Positions 37,501 through 50,400 of a DNA stretch of 64,000 bases are shown in pieces. This DNA is from Tamarix chinensis. Its lineage: Eukaryota > Streptophyta > Magnoliopsida > Caryophyllales > Tamaricaceae. The DNA lies in contig CM060177.1 in the NCBI GenBank assembly GCA_030549775.1, positions 63,366,638 to 63,430,637 of the forward strand, read 5' to 3'. The notes under the pieces are model-generated. The model worked only from the letters and a program-made list of their open reading frames with translations. It did not search any database and was not told where the DNA came from. Both the position numbers and the translations under genes were made by a program. Position 1 is the first letter of the stretch. Every line of letters begins with the position of its first letter.

Positions 37501-38929
37501 TTTGTTTTATTGGGAGCAGGAATTGGACACTCTGGTTTGTGACCTGGTTGTTGATCTTGGTAGACCCTGCCCCTTCGAGGCCTATCATAGTCAGGTTTGG
37601 TTCTATTGGGCCTGTCGCGGTCAGGTTTGGTTCTAGCATATTCTAATCGCAGTGCCCGTCGTCCCTCACTAAATCCTCACTCCCTCTGATGCAATCGATC
37701 TCGCTGCACGTCTCTTGCTGTTGCACCACATGCTTCGCCTCCTCATCACAGCCGATCTTCCTTTCTTCCTCTTCCTCTGTTGCTCCTTAACACAAGTTTT
37801 TTCCATTGTAGATGTTGAAGATGTCACTCCAGGGGCACCGTCGCATCGCCGTATCCATCGAACAATAGTCACCATCGAACAGAAAGAAATGGAGATGGGA
37901 GAGTGAGTGAGTGAGAGATGATGATGATGATGGAGAAGTAGAAAGTTGTCTTGGTTTTCTCAATTATAATTTTTTAGGGTTACGTTCTGCTGCTCTGGGT
38001 TTCACTGCAGAAGGCAAGAAAATAGGTAAGAGGGTCAATGATTTATTATTCAAGTATGTAATAGTGATAATTACTAAACTTACCAGTGTTCTTGTACTTT
38101 GATCGGTAATTACTGAACTTTCTTGCTTTCTTCGATTATAGTTTTAGAGTAACAATGATACTGGTTTTGGTTTCGCGCAACTTTGGTGACGGATTGCTGG
38201 TTTTCTGTTCTTTATATCTCTATTTTCATGCTATTGATTATATCTAGCATCATATGAAACCAAAATATGTTCACAATTTCTTTGTTAGAAAATGCGGTGT
38301 AAATTTTTCTAAGTATGCTTCACTTTAAATAATAAATTATATAGATGCTTTAATGTGTATTCCGGTGACAGCATTAGGGTATGGACTAGAAAATTTCGTG
38401 CCATCAAGGTGGACGATTACTGAGGCCATACTTGGGGTTGATACATCTAGATTTCTGTGATCCTTTTACAGTGGAAAATTTTATGAATTCTCTCATTCTT
38501 GCATATCTCACTGGTTTCCTAGGATGATATTGGCATTTGCATTTACCCTAATCATTCTAATATTCCCTAGTGATGACTAGGTTCAAGTAGAACACAATAT
38601 TTTTGTTTCATTGGTGCATAAAACAATGGGGCAAAGATGGTTGTTTTCGAAATAAGCTTGATAGCTGTATCTAGTTGAAACTTGCCATTTTGTTTTACTA
38701 AATTCTATAGCATATGTGATCTTACTCCTATTAGTGATACTACCTATAAACTTAGAGCTTAACTTGTGTGACCCTCCTCTTGTTATTGATTTGGTTCTAG
38801 AGTCAATGCAGAAAGCATCTTACTAAGCACCAGTCTTGTTTCTTCCTTTTTATATTTTTTCTATCATGTTATTTTAAAATTAATTCTTGAAAAGCTCCCA
38901 CCTAAATTAGAAACTATGTTAGAACTTTG
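37501..38929. other. Unassigned segment with a possible leader or first exon
   Basis: Base composition is more balanced at 37550-37910. A short plus-strand frame at 37911-38102 reads MRDDDDDGEVESCLGFLNYN and later FTAEGKKIGK, then meets GTAAGAGG, which could be a donor. The protein is not recognised. The following kilobase looks intronic. Confidence 0.3.
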
Positions 38930-40100
38930 TAGGTAGGGAGGCATATTTGGCTATTGAGAGCAGTGGTCACAGAGCTTTGAAAGAGAACCATGGGCTTGAC
39001 GATAGTGCAAAGCTCATGGTAAGATTTCAGTCATTTTCATCAAAGTCACTCTGCCCATAACTGATACTCACACTTATCACACTTTTCAATTCAGGTATAT
39101 TTCTTCATTGGCTCTCAATTTTGGTATAAATTTATTAGCAGGTCAAGCTCCTGAATAAGTTTGCTTCAGCCAGGGCATTAGGGATTGGTGTTGGCAGCAA
39201 AGTCAAGTGTAGACTGATATGATTGATGGTCTACAGGAATCAGGTGTTGTTGTGGAGTTGAGACTAAAGGTTAGTCCAAGTTACTCTCATCTAATAGGAG
39301 GGTATGCTACTATTTTTACTTGCTTGGTACTTAAGTGAATCCACTAATTGTTGTGGTGGTGATAATTAAACCATTGATTTCATATCATTCGGTGAATATG
39401 GTGACACAATAATTAAACACTTGGAGAATACTTTTGTTTTAGATTTCATGCTTAAAAAGCCCCCGAGAGGGGTGAGTTCTTTGTGTTTCTGTGCTTTGAA
39501 TCCCCTCATGTGATGTCTTCTCATATTATTTTTTATTGATCATTATTTCCTTTAAAATTGTAAATTAGTTTTTATTGTATGCCTCTTTTGTTACTCGAGA
39601 AGTAAAAGGGAAAAAAAGGGCGGGTTTAAAATATTTCTCACCAAAGAAATAATAAGGAAAAAAAGGAGAATATCTATGAATAAAGAAATAATAAGGGAAA
39701 AAATATTATCTCTGACAAAATAAATAATAATTTTTCTTCTAAAAGTAGATCCATGGAGTCTCTTACATATCCAAAATCTTAGTGCTACATGAACGCGCTT
39801 AAGTTATTGGATTGATAGTTGTATTGAATTACATAGAAAGTGAAAATGTACTCAAAACAAACCCTTGGACCCATTATTGTTTCGAATATTTCTTACATAT
39901 GCAAATTCTCAGTGTGACGTGATTGCACTTAACTTATTAGATTGATAGTTGTTTTAAACGACATTGAAAGTGGGAATGTACTTGAGGCATTAAAGACTAC
40001 AAACTAAGATTGACAACGATTGAGATTACTCATTTTTATTTTTTTATATTTATTTTCAACAATAAATTCTTGCATGCAAGGAGATGCGTTGGCTTCTTTT
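38930..40100 (+). repeat. Local duplication, copy 1 (partner 43972-54925 interrupted by B and A)
   Basis: It shares with the interrupted partner GAGGCA(T/C)ATTTGGCTATTGAGA, CTGCCCATAACTGATACTC, GGTCAAGCTCCTGAA, GTTGGCAGCAAAGTCAAGT and the region ending AATAAATTCTTGCA. The two copies therefore descend from one segment, and the uninterrupted copy records the structure before insertion. Confidence 0.85.
38938..39205 (+). pseudogene. Unassigned two-exon remnant
   Basis: Two adjoining exon-like pieces read in a compatible frame. The first, 38938-39018, gives EAYLAIESSGHRALKENHGL then DDSAKLM before GTAAGA. The second, from about 39143 after TTAGCAG, gives VKLLNKFASARALGIGVGSK then VKCRLI and a TGA. 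The second copy (43981-44056 and 49318-54100) preserves much of this peptide with changes such as N to N-E and A to S. I do not recognise the family. It may be a decayed host gene and need not be related to the GAD fragment downstream. Confidence 0.35.
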
Positions 40101-43100
40101 TACATATTTATTATATGAAAGGGGTTGGCCAAATTGTTATCTTATGATGTTTGCTCATGTTTTTTCTTTGCTCTTGGGCTTAATGACCAAGCAATTCCTG
40201 GTAGTCTTGGTTGGAGTGGCCTTGAGTTTTTATGATTGGTACAATTTTTTTTTCCCTGAGTTCTTCTAAACGTGTTTCGTATGGGCAATATGTCAGTCCC
40301 AGTCCCCCCCCCCGGCGCCAATGTAAGAGTGCCTCTATTTTTTTGTGTTTATTTATCAATTTCTACGGTAACTCTAAACAATCTATTAGACCTATATATT
40401 ATATATATTTCAGTTTTATTCAAGCAAAAATAACTTCAGTTTTAATATCATAATCATTAGATGGTGAATATATTTTTTTGGAATATGATATTTATAGCTA
40501 TTTTTAAATGTCAAATAATAGATTAGTTAATTATTTAATACAATTTGTATATAATCAATATTTTAATATTTTTTTTAACAAATATAATGCAACTTTATGC
40601 AATAAATATGTATTTTAAACTAAGTATAATATTTTTCTTAATAGATAATAACATTTTATTTAATAAGTTAGTTCGAACATAGAGTGAATATTTAATAATT
40701 AAAGTACTTTCCAAAATCATACCATTAATATAATCTTTAAGATGGAATAATCTCAATCAAATTATGGTTATTATCAATTTTAAGATAATAATGATGGCAA
40801 TTTTTTAACATATGAGTGTGTTTAGTAACATATAATTATCAACTAATTACTATCGATACTATAAAATATTGTGTATACTAAAAATGATATTTGGTTATAA
40901 AAAATAATAATTAATGAAATTATATTCTTACTCTTTCTTGTCTCCTTCTCTCTCAAAGTGGCGTTGCAACATATTTAGCATTAAGTAATAATGTTAATAT
41001 ATTGTTTTTTTAATGTTAAACTAATTTCTATTTTTATTAATTACTCATATATATTTATAATTAGGTTTATCCTAATATTATTAATAACTATTTATGTTAG
41101 ATTTCGATAGTTAGGGCAATACTTATTTATATTATACTTTAAACATAACTGGCTGTACTGTTAATAGGTCAAATTAAAAAGATTCTTGTTGATATGTTCA
41201 AATTATTAAAATCGAATGATACAATAATAAACATTCATGTGCAATACCCGTTCCCTTTAAAAAATACTACTCTAACTACTATGATGGTTATTATAATTTT
41301 ATCTTTTCTTGCATCTACTTGGGAAGTTCAAGCTTGTTTTAATTTTAAAATGTCAAATTCATAAATATTATTTCCAATGGGAGCTTGTTGGCTCTGAAAT
41401 ATCATGGAAATCTACATTCACAAAACATCAATGATCCTATATTCTTCTTTGCAGCCAAGGTTCCTGTATGTGGATGAGGCACAATGCCTTTGGGTGGATA
41501 TTCAGGAGAGATATGACAGACATAATGAGTTGAACCTTGTAAGTTACAAGTATTGATTCTAATAGCGAGAAATTTATGAGTGGCAAAAGTTAGTGTAGCA
41601 AAACTCTTTGTTTTTCTTATCTTTTCCTATTAATGGCACTCTTATTTGTTCTCGCAAGTGTCTTGAAAAAGTGCCAGTTGTAGAGGAATTAAGATAACCC
41701 CTTTGAATAGTATGCTTCCAAACCTCGAGAATCTAAATATTGAATCCGGCTTAGGATATAATATTCTATAATTTTATGAATTTTGACAAGGATCATTTTT
41801 ATTCATTTAATTTTTTATTTATGATGTTTCACTTTGGAATGACAATTTTTGGGGGCAATTTTTGGTATATTTGTTGTTTAGTGTATTGATTTCTCAAACT
41901 ATTTATAATTTTCTTTTTTATTATTAGGAGAAAAATTCTTGAATTGTTAGGTTTGCAAGTTGTTTATGTGTTTTATTTATAATTTTTTGCTATAATTTCA
42001 TATAACTTCTATGCATGTTTTGTTATGAACTATTATTTTTCATAAACTAAATCTTTGCAAAATTGGGGTCCAACCAACTGGCTGATATCTCACAAAACCC
42101 TTGAGTAGAAAAAAATTTGAGAAGACTAGACTAGAACTAGGCATGACTAAGATAGTGTAATTCATACATCTTTAATTCCCATCATCAATTGGTGGAGGTG
42201 ATGACTAGAGGATAATTTTGGAAGGGCATCTCATTAACCTGCTTGATTTATACGAATTCCTGTTAATGTTTTTGGATATTTTGTTAATCATTGAAAACTC
42301 CTAAGCTATCGAAGGGAACAGTTTTAAGATCAGATTTGAGAACACAACCCCTTTCCGTCCTTTACAAACTTGGGAATTTTTTAGCCTATAAATTTAAATT
42401 TCTCTTCATGTGTGATATCATATGTGGATATTGTATTCTAGAACTTGATTTGATTCTCTTTGAGGCCACATAGACGCTTTGCATGGTCATAAAGATGATT
42501 GAGGGAACTTTTATTTTATATTAATAAGTACCACAAGCCAGAAGTAGCCTACCAATGTCATCTTTTTTTGTCAACCAATTTGAGCCATATAAGCCTTTTT
42601 TTTCCTTCACCCATTTATTAACCTAATCCCTGTCATGATCCCTACACCAGAAGGACTAGTGGAAAATAATCTATTTATTATCATTCAAGCCATTTACTCA
42701 TTGTTTCTCATGCATTTTCTTCTTCAACTTGTTGTCCTTGACCCCATTTATTTTCTTCTTTTCTCTCCAATACAATTTCTTTCACTATTCCTTATATCAC
42801 TGTTTGACTCATAGGGATGATATTTTATTAGTTTATTTGATAATGCTTTATTTAAAATGATAACTAATATATTGGTGTTGTTAGATTTTGTTCCTTTGAA
42901 TGAGTCACATTATATGAAATTAGTTAATGACGGTGAACTAGCTCTTAATTGTCTCCACACCCCTATCCTATTTTTCTACGTGTCTTATATCTGTTTGATT
43001 AGTTAATGACCGTGGAATAGCTCTTAATTGTCCCCACACCCCTGTCTTATTTTTCTTCGTGTCTTGTATCTTTTTGATTTATATTGACCTTTTTATTAAT

Positions 43101-43180
43101 GTAATTTATTATTATTAAATAAATTTGATATTAATTTTTTGAAAGTTGTGATATAAAATTAAGAGCAATACTGGATTTAC
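40101..43180. other. AT-rich stretch with one exon-like island
   Basis: Mostly AT-rich non-coding. At 41457-41539 a segment bounded by CTTTGCAG and GTAAGT reads PRFLYVDEAQCLWVDIQERY then DRHNELNL without a stop, so it looks like an internal exon of an unrecognised protein. The interval separates two parts of the duplicated unit that adjoin in the second copy (54925/54945), so about 3 kb was inserted here or lost there. Confidence 0.35.
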
Positions 43181-43182
43181 TT

Positions 43183-43435
43183 CAAAGAGAAATGTGTAAC
43201 TTCATTTGAAATGAATTAATAATATAAACATAAATAAGCTTTTAGAGTACTAGATACTTTTGAAATAAATTACTTGTTTATTAATTCATTGGTCATAATT
43301 GATTATTTATTTTAATTTCTATTTATTATTTGATCTACATTTCTCTTCCTTTTTTGTGTGTTTCATTGGTTATATATGATATCTAATATATGTAAGTCTC
43401 CATTTATTAAGAAATTTTAGTATGTTTCCTAACTG
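43183..43435 (+). repeat. Second duplicated patch (partner 54945-55160)
   Basis: TTTTAGAGTACTAGATACTT, CATAATTGATTATTTATTTT and the end TTTTAGTATGTTTCCTAA recur in order at 54945-55160 with modest divergence. Confidence 0.8.
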
Positions 43436-43971
43436 AGCATGAGTTTGATAACTGATGGTGACCATCTACTACTATGTCACCATCTACTACTTTGATAATT
43501 AGTGGTCACCATCTACGACTACGTCAAACTGTTGATATTTTGAACCTACTCTATTGAATTTTGCTCTATGATGAGCTCAACTATTACTTTTTGAAGAAAG
43601 TGCCTTTTTAATTTGTTTTTTATGTTTGTTCTTTTTAGGGTGAGGTAATTGGACTAATTTATTGAATGTTACTTGTGTCTTTGAGTTGGTGTTTCTATTT
43701 TTTTATTTATACATTTTCAGCTTTTTCTTTAGGCTATGGTGCTTGAGCCCATGAGTTCCTCGAGCGTGCTGGTAATACAAATTTTTTAATATCTTACTGT
43801 ACTTATGAAATAGTGGTTCTTTTATATGTATTGTGATTTATGCATCAACTATGTTTTCAAACCATATCCCCATGGAAAAGAATGCAATGTAGGCAGTTCT
43901 GAAGAATAATATGATGATCTCGGTTTCATCTTTGGTACATATGTGATGTGTTGCCTACCTGAATTGGGAAC
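43436..43971. other. Unassigned spacer
   Basis: Contains a short GGT(G/C)ACCATCTAC repeat near 43459-43520. No gene seen. Confidence 0.4.
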
Positions 43972-44789
43972 TTTGTAGGTGGGGAGGCACATTTGGCTAT
44001 TGAGACCAGTGATGATGGAGCTTTGAAAGAGAACCATTGGCTTGACAATAGTGCATATCAAATGTAACACCCCCAAAATTCACTACTGAAAAATTTTGTT
44101 TAATTAAAAGAAAATTAGCGGAAGCAAATTAATAAACTGTGAACTTTGGGAGTATTACCGCCACACTTAGTACCAGACCGGCTCACTCATACCGTTCCGG
44201 TACCAAGTGCTAAGGCTAAAGGAGTGAAATCAAAATTTCCAAGAAACTTAAGCATACATTAACCAGAGTAGCGCGGTAAATGATTTATCAGAGTAAAATC
44301 CACCAGTGGTGGTTACAAATGACAATATATCGAGTTTATAAATTTTAAAGAGGCAAATTAAAAACTTAACAAGTCCGGATAGTTCCTTACGCTCATTCTC
44401 GAGACCCACTTGAAAGCATCGAACATGACCTGCAAGGGGCACTGCCCATTGAATAGGCAGGGGCCCCACGAAGGGAACCCTTCAGTACTGCGGTACTGAG
44501 TAACCCTTTAAAAACGCGCTTAAAGACAGGCACGCAATGACACACATGATATACTAGGATAACCGTACATAATGACATATGTAAATATAACAATCAGATC
44601 CATACATTCACGTATTCAACATGTTAATCAAATATTAATGGTGTATACATGACATTCATCTTTGTCCAATCACATACTTAACAAGTTAACCGAATATCAC
44701 TAGGCCATAATGAATAATCGATACTTTAGGGCCTTAAGGCCATTAATCCATCTTTAATCAATCATCTCAAATTTTAAATGTCCATGTGA

Positions 44790-45160
44790 GTGCGGGAACC
44801 CCACTATTATAGTCGGTGGACTGGAAATATATACAGGGCAAAACGCTCCTGGCCACTATTATTCGCCGGTGGGTCGGTCTCCAGGGCAGAACGCTCCTGG
44901 CCACTATTATTCGCCGATGGACCAGTCTGGCCCCGACTCACAAGGTCTTCCACTATAAGTGATTAGTATTTTTCCCATATCTTATCGATTTTACGTTTGG
45001 TTTGCTGAGCACGGTAACCCCCACTATTATAGCCAGTGGACCGGAAATATACAGGGCAAACGCTCCCGACCACTATTGTTCGCCGGTGGCATGGTCTCCA
45101 GGGCACCTCGGCTCCTGGCCACTATTATTCGCCGGTGGACCGGTCTGGGCCCCGGCTCAG
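44790..45160 (-). repeat. Dyad-motif array in B
   Basis: CACTATTATTCGCCGGTGG and CACTATTATAGCCAGTGGACC units (complement of the family motif) repeat with CAGGGCA(G)AACGCTCC linkers, in the orientation expected for a minus-strand copy. Confidence 0.85.
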
Positions 45161-46069
45161 CATCTTCCTCTTTAAGTGAATAGTGTCTTAAACGTATCTT
45201 ATTCGGAAGTGTTCCACCATTGACATGCATGGCTAACTATATCCACACTTATCCTCCCAGAAGGGCCCGTCCCATATCTTGAGACCTCTGCACCTCCTAA
45301 CTCGGTTCTCTCCAAAAACCCTAACTCGGCCTATGTGGCCCATCCTTCTCCGTAGTACACATCCCGACTAATTCAAAACCCCACACGTCACGACCCTTAG
45401 ATCCAATCCTCACTTTCTACCCCACTCATTCTCTTTTACTTATATTATTTTCTTTTTCTTTTCTACCTTCTCACATTAGGGTTTCTTCCTAACCCTAGTT
45501 GGGTCTCCTACGCACCCTTATACCGTCCCACGTACTATTTTTCGCCCGAAGCTCCCAGACACCCAAACGACACTTCTGTTACCTTCCTCACATCCTGAGG
45601 TAACTTTCCACACGTAAAGTCTGCCCCCATGCGGACTCTAACCAACCCATGCAAATCCTAGTTTCTCCCGTACCTACATTAGCCAACTTACTTCCCTTTG
45701 GTCATCTTTCTCTCTCATTACTCTTTTTCATGCCTCCATACCCGACTACCACAATAATTATCCTAGCATGCATGTCCCTAAGGGCCACATCACATCACAT
45801 CATAACACATAGCATATCCATATCAGCACATACCAAAAAGAGCACATGAACACACCTTGGTTCCAAGCCATACCACACATGAGACAATTAAAATAGCAAC
45901 ATATAGGTCTCGACATAAAAATTATACAAGGCATTCAAGGCACGTAGGACATATAGCACACATTTGACTTTAGCTACACCCTTACTCGGTTTAGGTTACC
46001 GAGCTATCTTTCACATAAATTAGGCCCCTAGACGTCCTTTATAACCGTTACATTTAATATATTCCCCAT

Positions 46070-47020
46070 TTAGTTTGTTAGATTATCAATTTACCCATTT
46101 CCTTTATTATAATTAACAAATCACCCATTAGTTGGTCAAATTACCAATTTACCCCCGTTCATTATCCTAATTACCAAATTACCCCTCTAGTTGGTTAAAT
46201 TACCAAATTACCCCTCACATTTGTCATATTTACGATTTTACCCTTCTCCATTATTAAGTCATCAAATTACCCTTTAATTATTTAAATTATTATTTTTACC
46301 CTTCTCAATTATTATAGTTACCAATTTACTCCTTTCCAATTTCCACTTTTACCCCTTTGATTTACAAATTACCATTTTACCCCTTCACCTTTAAACTTAC
46401 CATTTTACCCGCTTAACTTCCAAAAATTACCATATCGCCCTTTTACTTATTAAACTTCCATTTATCCTTAATTATGAAATTACTATCTTACCTCTTTTAA
46501 TTCTCAAATTACCATTCTGCCCGTTATCCCAAAATTACTATTTTACCCTCTAATTATAAAATTACAATCTTACCCTTTTATTACAAAATTACCAATTATC
46601 CTTGTTATTACAATTTACCAAATTACCCATTTCATTACAATTTTACCAAATTGCCCTTTTATGATAAAATGTCCATTTTATCCTTTTATTACAAAATTAC
46701 AACTTTAACCTTTTATTATAAATTACCATTTTGCCCTCTTCTTACAAAATTACAATTTAATCACAAATTACTGTTTTACCCTTTATTCATAAAATTACTA
46801 TTTTTCCCCTTTAATTGTGAAATTGCCAAATTACCCTTCTATTTCAAAATTACCAATTTATCCTTTCACTTACAAAATTACCGACTTGTCCCTTTTTATT
46901 ATAAAGTTTCAAAATTGCCCTTTTATTATAAATTACCAAATTTCCCCTTTTGTTACAAGATTACCAATTTATCCTCCCACTTACAAATTTACCATCTTAC
47001 CCCTTATCACTCCCCTTGTA
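46070..47020 (-). repeat. AAATTACCAATTTACCC minisatellite in B
   Basis: Degenerate 20-30 bp units of AAATTACCA(A/T)TTTACCC run for almost 1 kb. It is the complement of the D1 array at 22690-23480. The 135-codon frame inside it (46651-47058) is repeat-derived. Confidence 0.85.
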
Positions 47021-48499
47021 TTAAATTATTATTATTCCTACATAAAATATTAACTTAAATCTCTCATCTTCAAATCTTATAATTAATGTAGCATTATTAA
47101 CACCCATATATATTCTAGGCCATAATCGTGTACACGATACATTAACAAAATTCACAAAGGCTCACAAAATACTAATCATGCAATAAAGATCACAATACCA
47201 TAATAAAACGTGGATAATACTTAACATTTTCATTAATAACTAACTTCTACCTTAAACAATATCTCCAAACATGGCACATAATATATCATACTTCCTTTTC
47301 ATCAACCAACTCAAGAAAACATATATAATATACTAGACAACATATATTAAACATAATACACATCAAAAATGCCTAATGTGCTAACATACGTTAATCCATA
47401 TATTTAAGCGGAATTTAACGGTTACCTCGATTCCACGAAAAACAAACCATACCGGTATCCCGGTTTAAGGTTCAAGATTTGATTTATTAAAACCAATACC
47501 TAAAATAATTCAAGATTCATTATGTTAGAAAAATAAAAACCAAATCATAAGGCTTATAACACTTAATTACTCAAATAATTAAACTAAAATATTTTTATAC
47601 CTCAAAAATACTAAATAAGTAAACCAAAGAGGGCAGCAGCTCATACTGCCCATGCAGCATGAGCTGCATGCAGAGAAAGCACAAGGAGGCTCGAAGGTGG
47701 CAAGGATGGAAGGAGGGAGAAGTGTTTTCGGGTTGGTGGTTTGGGGCTAAGAAAAGAGGGGTTTCGGGGAGGATTTAGGGCAAAGTGATGGTGCAGGAGT
47801 GGAGAGGGGTGTAGGTGGTTGTCGGGGAAGGGTTAACGGCGGCTAAGGGCGGCGGAGGTGGCGGCAGCAAAGCTGCGAAGGTGGCGGTCGAGGAGGGAGG
47901 TCGAGATGGGGCTGGCGAGGAATGAAAATGAGGAGGAAAAATGGAGGCTTTAGGAGGATGGTTTCGGCCAAATGAGTATTGGGGGTGGTAGAGGGGGTTG
48001 CAGAGAGCAATAGGGTGGCTCAATTGGCGGCGGAAGCGGCGGGAAGGCGGCGGGACGAGGCGTTGCAGGGCGGTTGCCGAGAAGGGGGTGAACGGGAGAG
48101 AAAAGAAGAGAGGAGGAAGGATGGGGCTGCGGGGTGGCTCAACGGGGACTGTGATGGTTCGAGGGTGAGGCAAAGGGTGGCAGAAGGTGGTGCAGGTGGT
48201 GGTTGAGGCGGCGGGAGCGGCGGAGAGGGGCGGCGAAACAAAAACAGGGGGAGATGAGGGAGGAGAAGAAAGGGAGTAAGGAGAGGCTCGGGAGCATGGG
48301 GGGAAGGCTCGAAAAAAAATGCAGAAAGGGCAGGGAAGGAGGATTAAATAGAAGAGGAAGAGAAGGGGAGTGGTAGGGCGGCTCGAGGGGTGTCGGTAGG
48401 GTGGTAGGGGAATGGAGTTGCAGGGAGGGGGGAAGGGTTATGGCAATGGCAGGGAGAGGGAGAGGGAGACAGGAAAAGTAGAGAAAACGACGCGAGGGA

Positions 48500-48524
48500 G
48501 AGAGAGAGAGAGAGAGAGAGAGGC
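48500..48524. repeat. AG microsatellite
   Basis: A GAGAGAG run inside the purine-rich block of copy B. A second simple tract of nine G follows near 48619. Confidence 0.9.
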
Positions 48525-50029
48525 GAGTCAACAGGGGAGAGGGAGCTACAGATCCGGCGGTGAAAATCTCGCCGGAGATGAGGGAGGAAGAAGACGAAGG
48601 AAGAAGGAGGGAGCGTCGGGGGGGGGGCTATGCGTGACGGGCGGACCGACCGAAGAAAAGAAAGAGCCAGTCCGGTCGAAGAAGAAATAAAAGAAAGGAG
48701 GAGGCGGCTGGGCGACGCACGGGAGAAGAAGAGAAAAAAAAGAACTGGGCCAGGCCCAAGCGTCGAGGAGGGGGAGAGGGCTGGCCGGCTGGCCGGCGGC
48801 CCAAGGAAGGAAAAAGAAAAAGAAAGAAAAGGGAGAAGAAGGAAAAAGGGAAAAAGGGAAAGGAAAATTATTTTAATTAAAATAATTTAATTTATAAATA
48901 GTAAGGTAAACTATTTTTGGATAATAAGTTTATTTAACAATTTAATTGAAATATGAGGATTTAAAGGGATAAATTTTAGTAAAATAATAATTTGGAAAAT
49001 AATTTAAATAATAAGAGTATGATAAAATAACAAAATATTTATTTTAATTTATTAAAATATTTATACCAAATTTCATACACTCGAAAATCCATAAAACAAT
49101 TAAATTAAAAATATTTAAAAGCTAATTTATCCAAAATAAAATTTATTTATTATAGGGTTTCAAAAATCCGGGGGATTACATCAAAATCTGTCTGCCCATA
49201 ACTGATACTCGCACTTATCACACTTTTTAATAGATATGTTTTAAGCACTTTTGTCACATGTTGGGGACATGTATGTTTCTTCATTTGCACTCAATTTTGT
49301 TATAAATTTATTGGCAGGTCAAGCTCCTGAACGAGTTTGCTTTAGCTAGGGCATCAGGGCTTGGTGTAACACCCCCAAATTTACTACTGAAAAATTTCGT
49401 TTAAATCAAAAGGTTTAGCGGAAGCGAAAGATAAAACCGTAAACTCGGGGGCATTACCGCCACACTTAGTACCAGACCAGTACACTTCTACCGCTCCAGT
49501 ACTAAGTGCTGAGGCTAAAACCAAACAACATCAAGTGCGAAACATTAAAACATGAGTCGACATTTGACATAAATCATTAATGAACACAAGTCAATTAGTA
49601 TTTAGAAAACGTTTTAGGATTACAACTTAAGAGTACGATTTCAAAACATGAAGCGTAGTACAAAATACAACTAAATAAAACAAGTCCCGAAGGATCAGTA
49701 TCCGGATTGCCTACTCACTCAAGTCAAGCCTTCCACCCCAAAATAATACCCGATCATAAACCTACACAGGAGGTCTGCTCCCCACCATCGGTGGATCATC
49801 ACAGGACCCATTCAATCAAGGTAGTATCAGTACGGGTCCAATATTGAGTAAGGGCGCAAGTGCGCTAAGGCCAAGCATACCATCATATAACATAACACGT
49901 ACAACACAATCACATAAGCAACATGTAATATTATGGATGATGTAGGTCGGTTATGGTCCAATCCAACTTCTTCTTTTCATAACTCTGATAATTATAGTCG
50001 ATTCACATCATAATCGTTATGAATCCATG

Positions 50030-50400
50030 AGAGTGCAGGAACCCCATTATTATAGCTGGTGGATCGGTCACTTATAGGGCAGAACGCACCTAACCACTAT
50101 TTTATGCCGGTGGATCGATCTCCAGGGCAGAACGCTCCTAGCCACTATTATGCCGGTGGATCGGTCTGCCCCAACTCTCATGGTGTTTCACTGAAAGTGT
50201 ATAGTAACTTTCCCATGATTCATTTACAACATAATGTTTGGTTTGTTGAGCTTGGGATCTCCCACTATTATAGCTGGTGGATCGGTCACTTATAGGGCAG
50301 AACACACCTAACCACTATTATATGCCGGTGGATCGGTCTCCAGGGCACCCTGGCACCTGGCCACTATTATGCTGGTAGATCGGTCTGGGCCCAGCTCAAC
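50030..50400 (-). repeat. Dyad-motif array in A
   Basis: CACTATTATAGCTGGTGGATC and GCCGGTGGATCGGTCTCCAG units (complement of the family motif) recur six or more times with CAGGGCAGAACGC linkers. The CCGG arms are partly mutated to CTGG. Confidence 0.85.

Larger units (their letters stand above)
44063..49180 (-). mobile_element. Giant solo LTR, copy B (5,118 bp)
   Basis: On plus it starts TGTAACACCCCC and ends GGGGGATTACA, flanked by the perfect duplication TCAAA (44058-44062 and 49181-49185). Read on minus: AT-rich start, pyrimidine-rich block (complement of 47640-48860), TTACCTCG/CCGGTATCCCGG segment near 47430-47460, GGTAATTT minisatellite, dyad array and 3' end containing CCGGTCTGGTACTAAGTGTG. 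It lacks the (ATT)n spacer and matches D1 in structure (subfamily 1). No internal coding region. Confidence 0.85.

Noticed and set aside
46651..47058. 135-codon frame with repeated Tyr/Lys/Leu/Pro
   Set aside because: Translation of the AAATTACC minisatellite.
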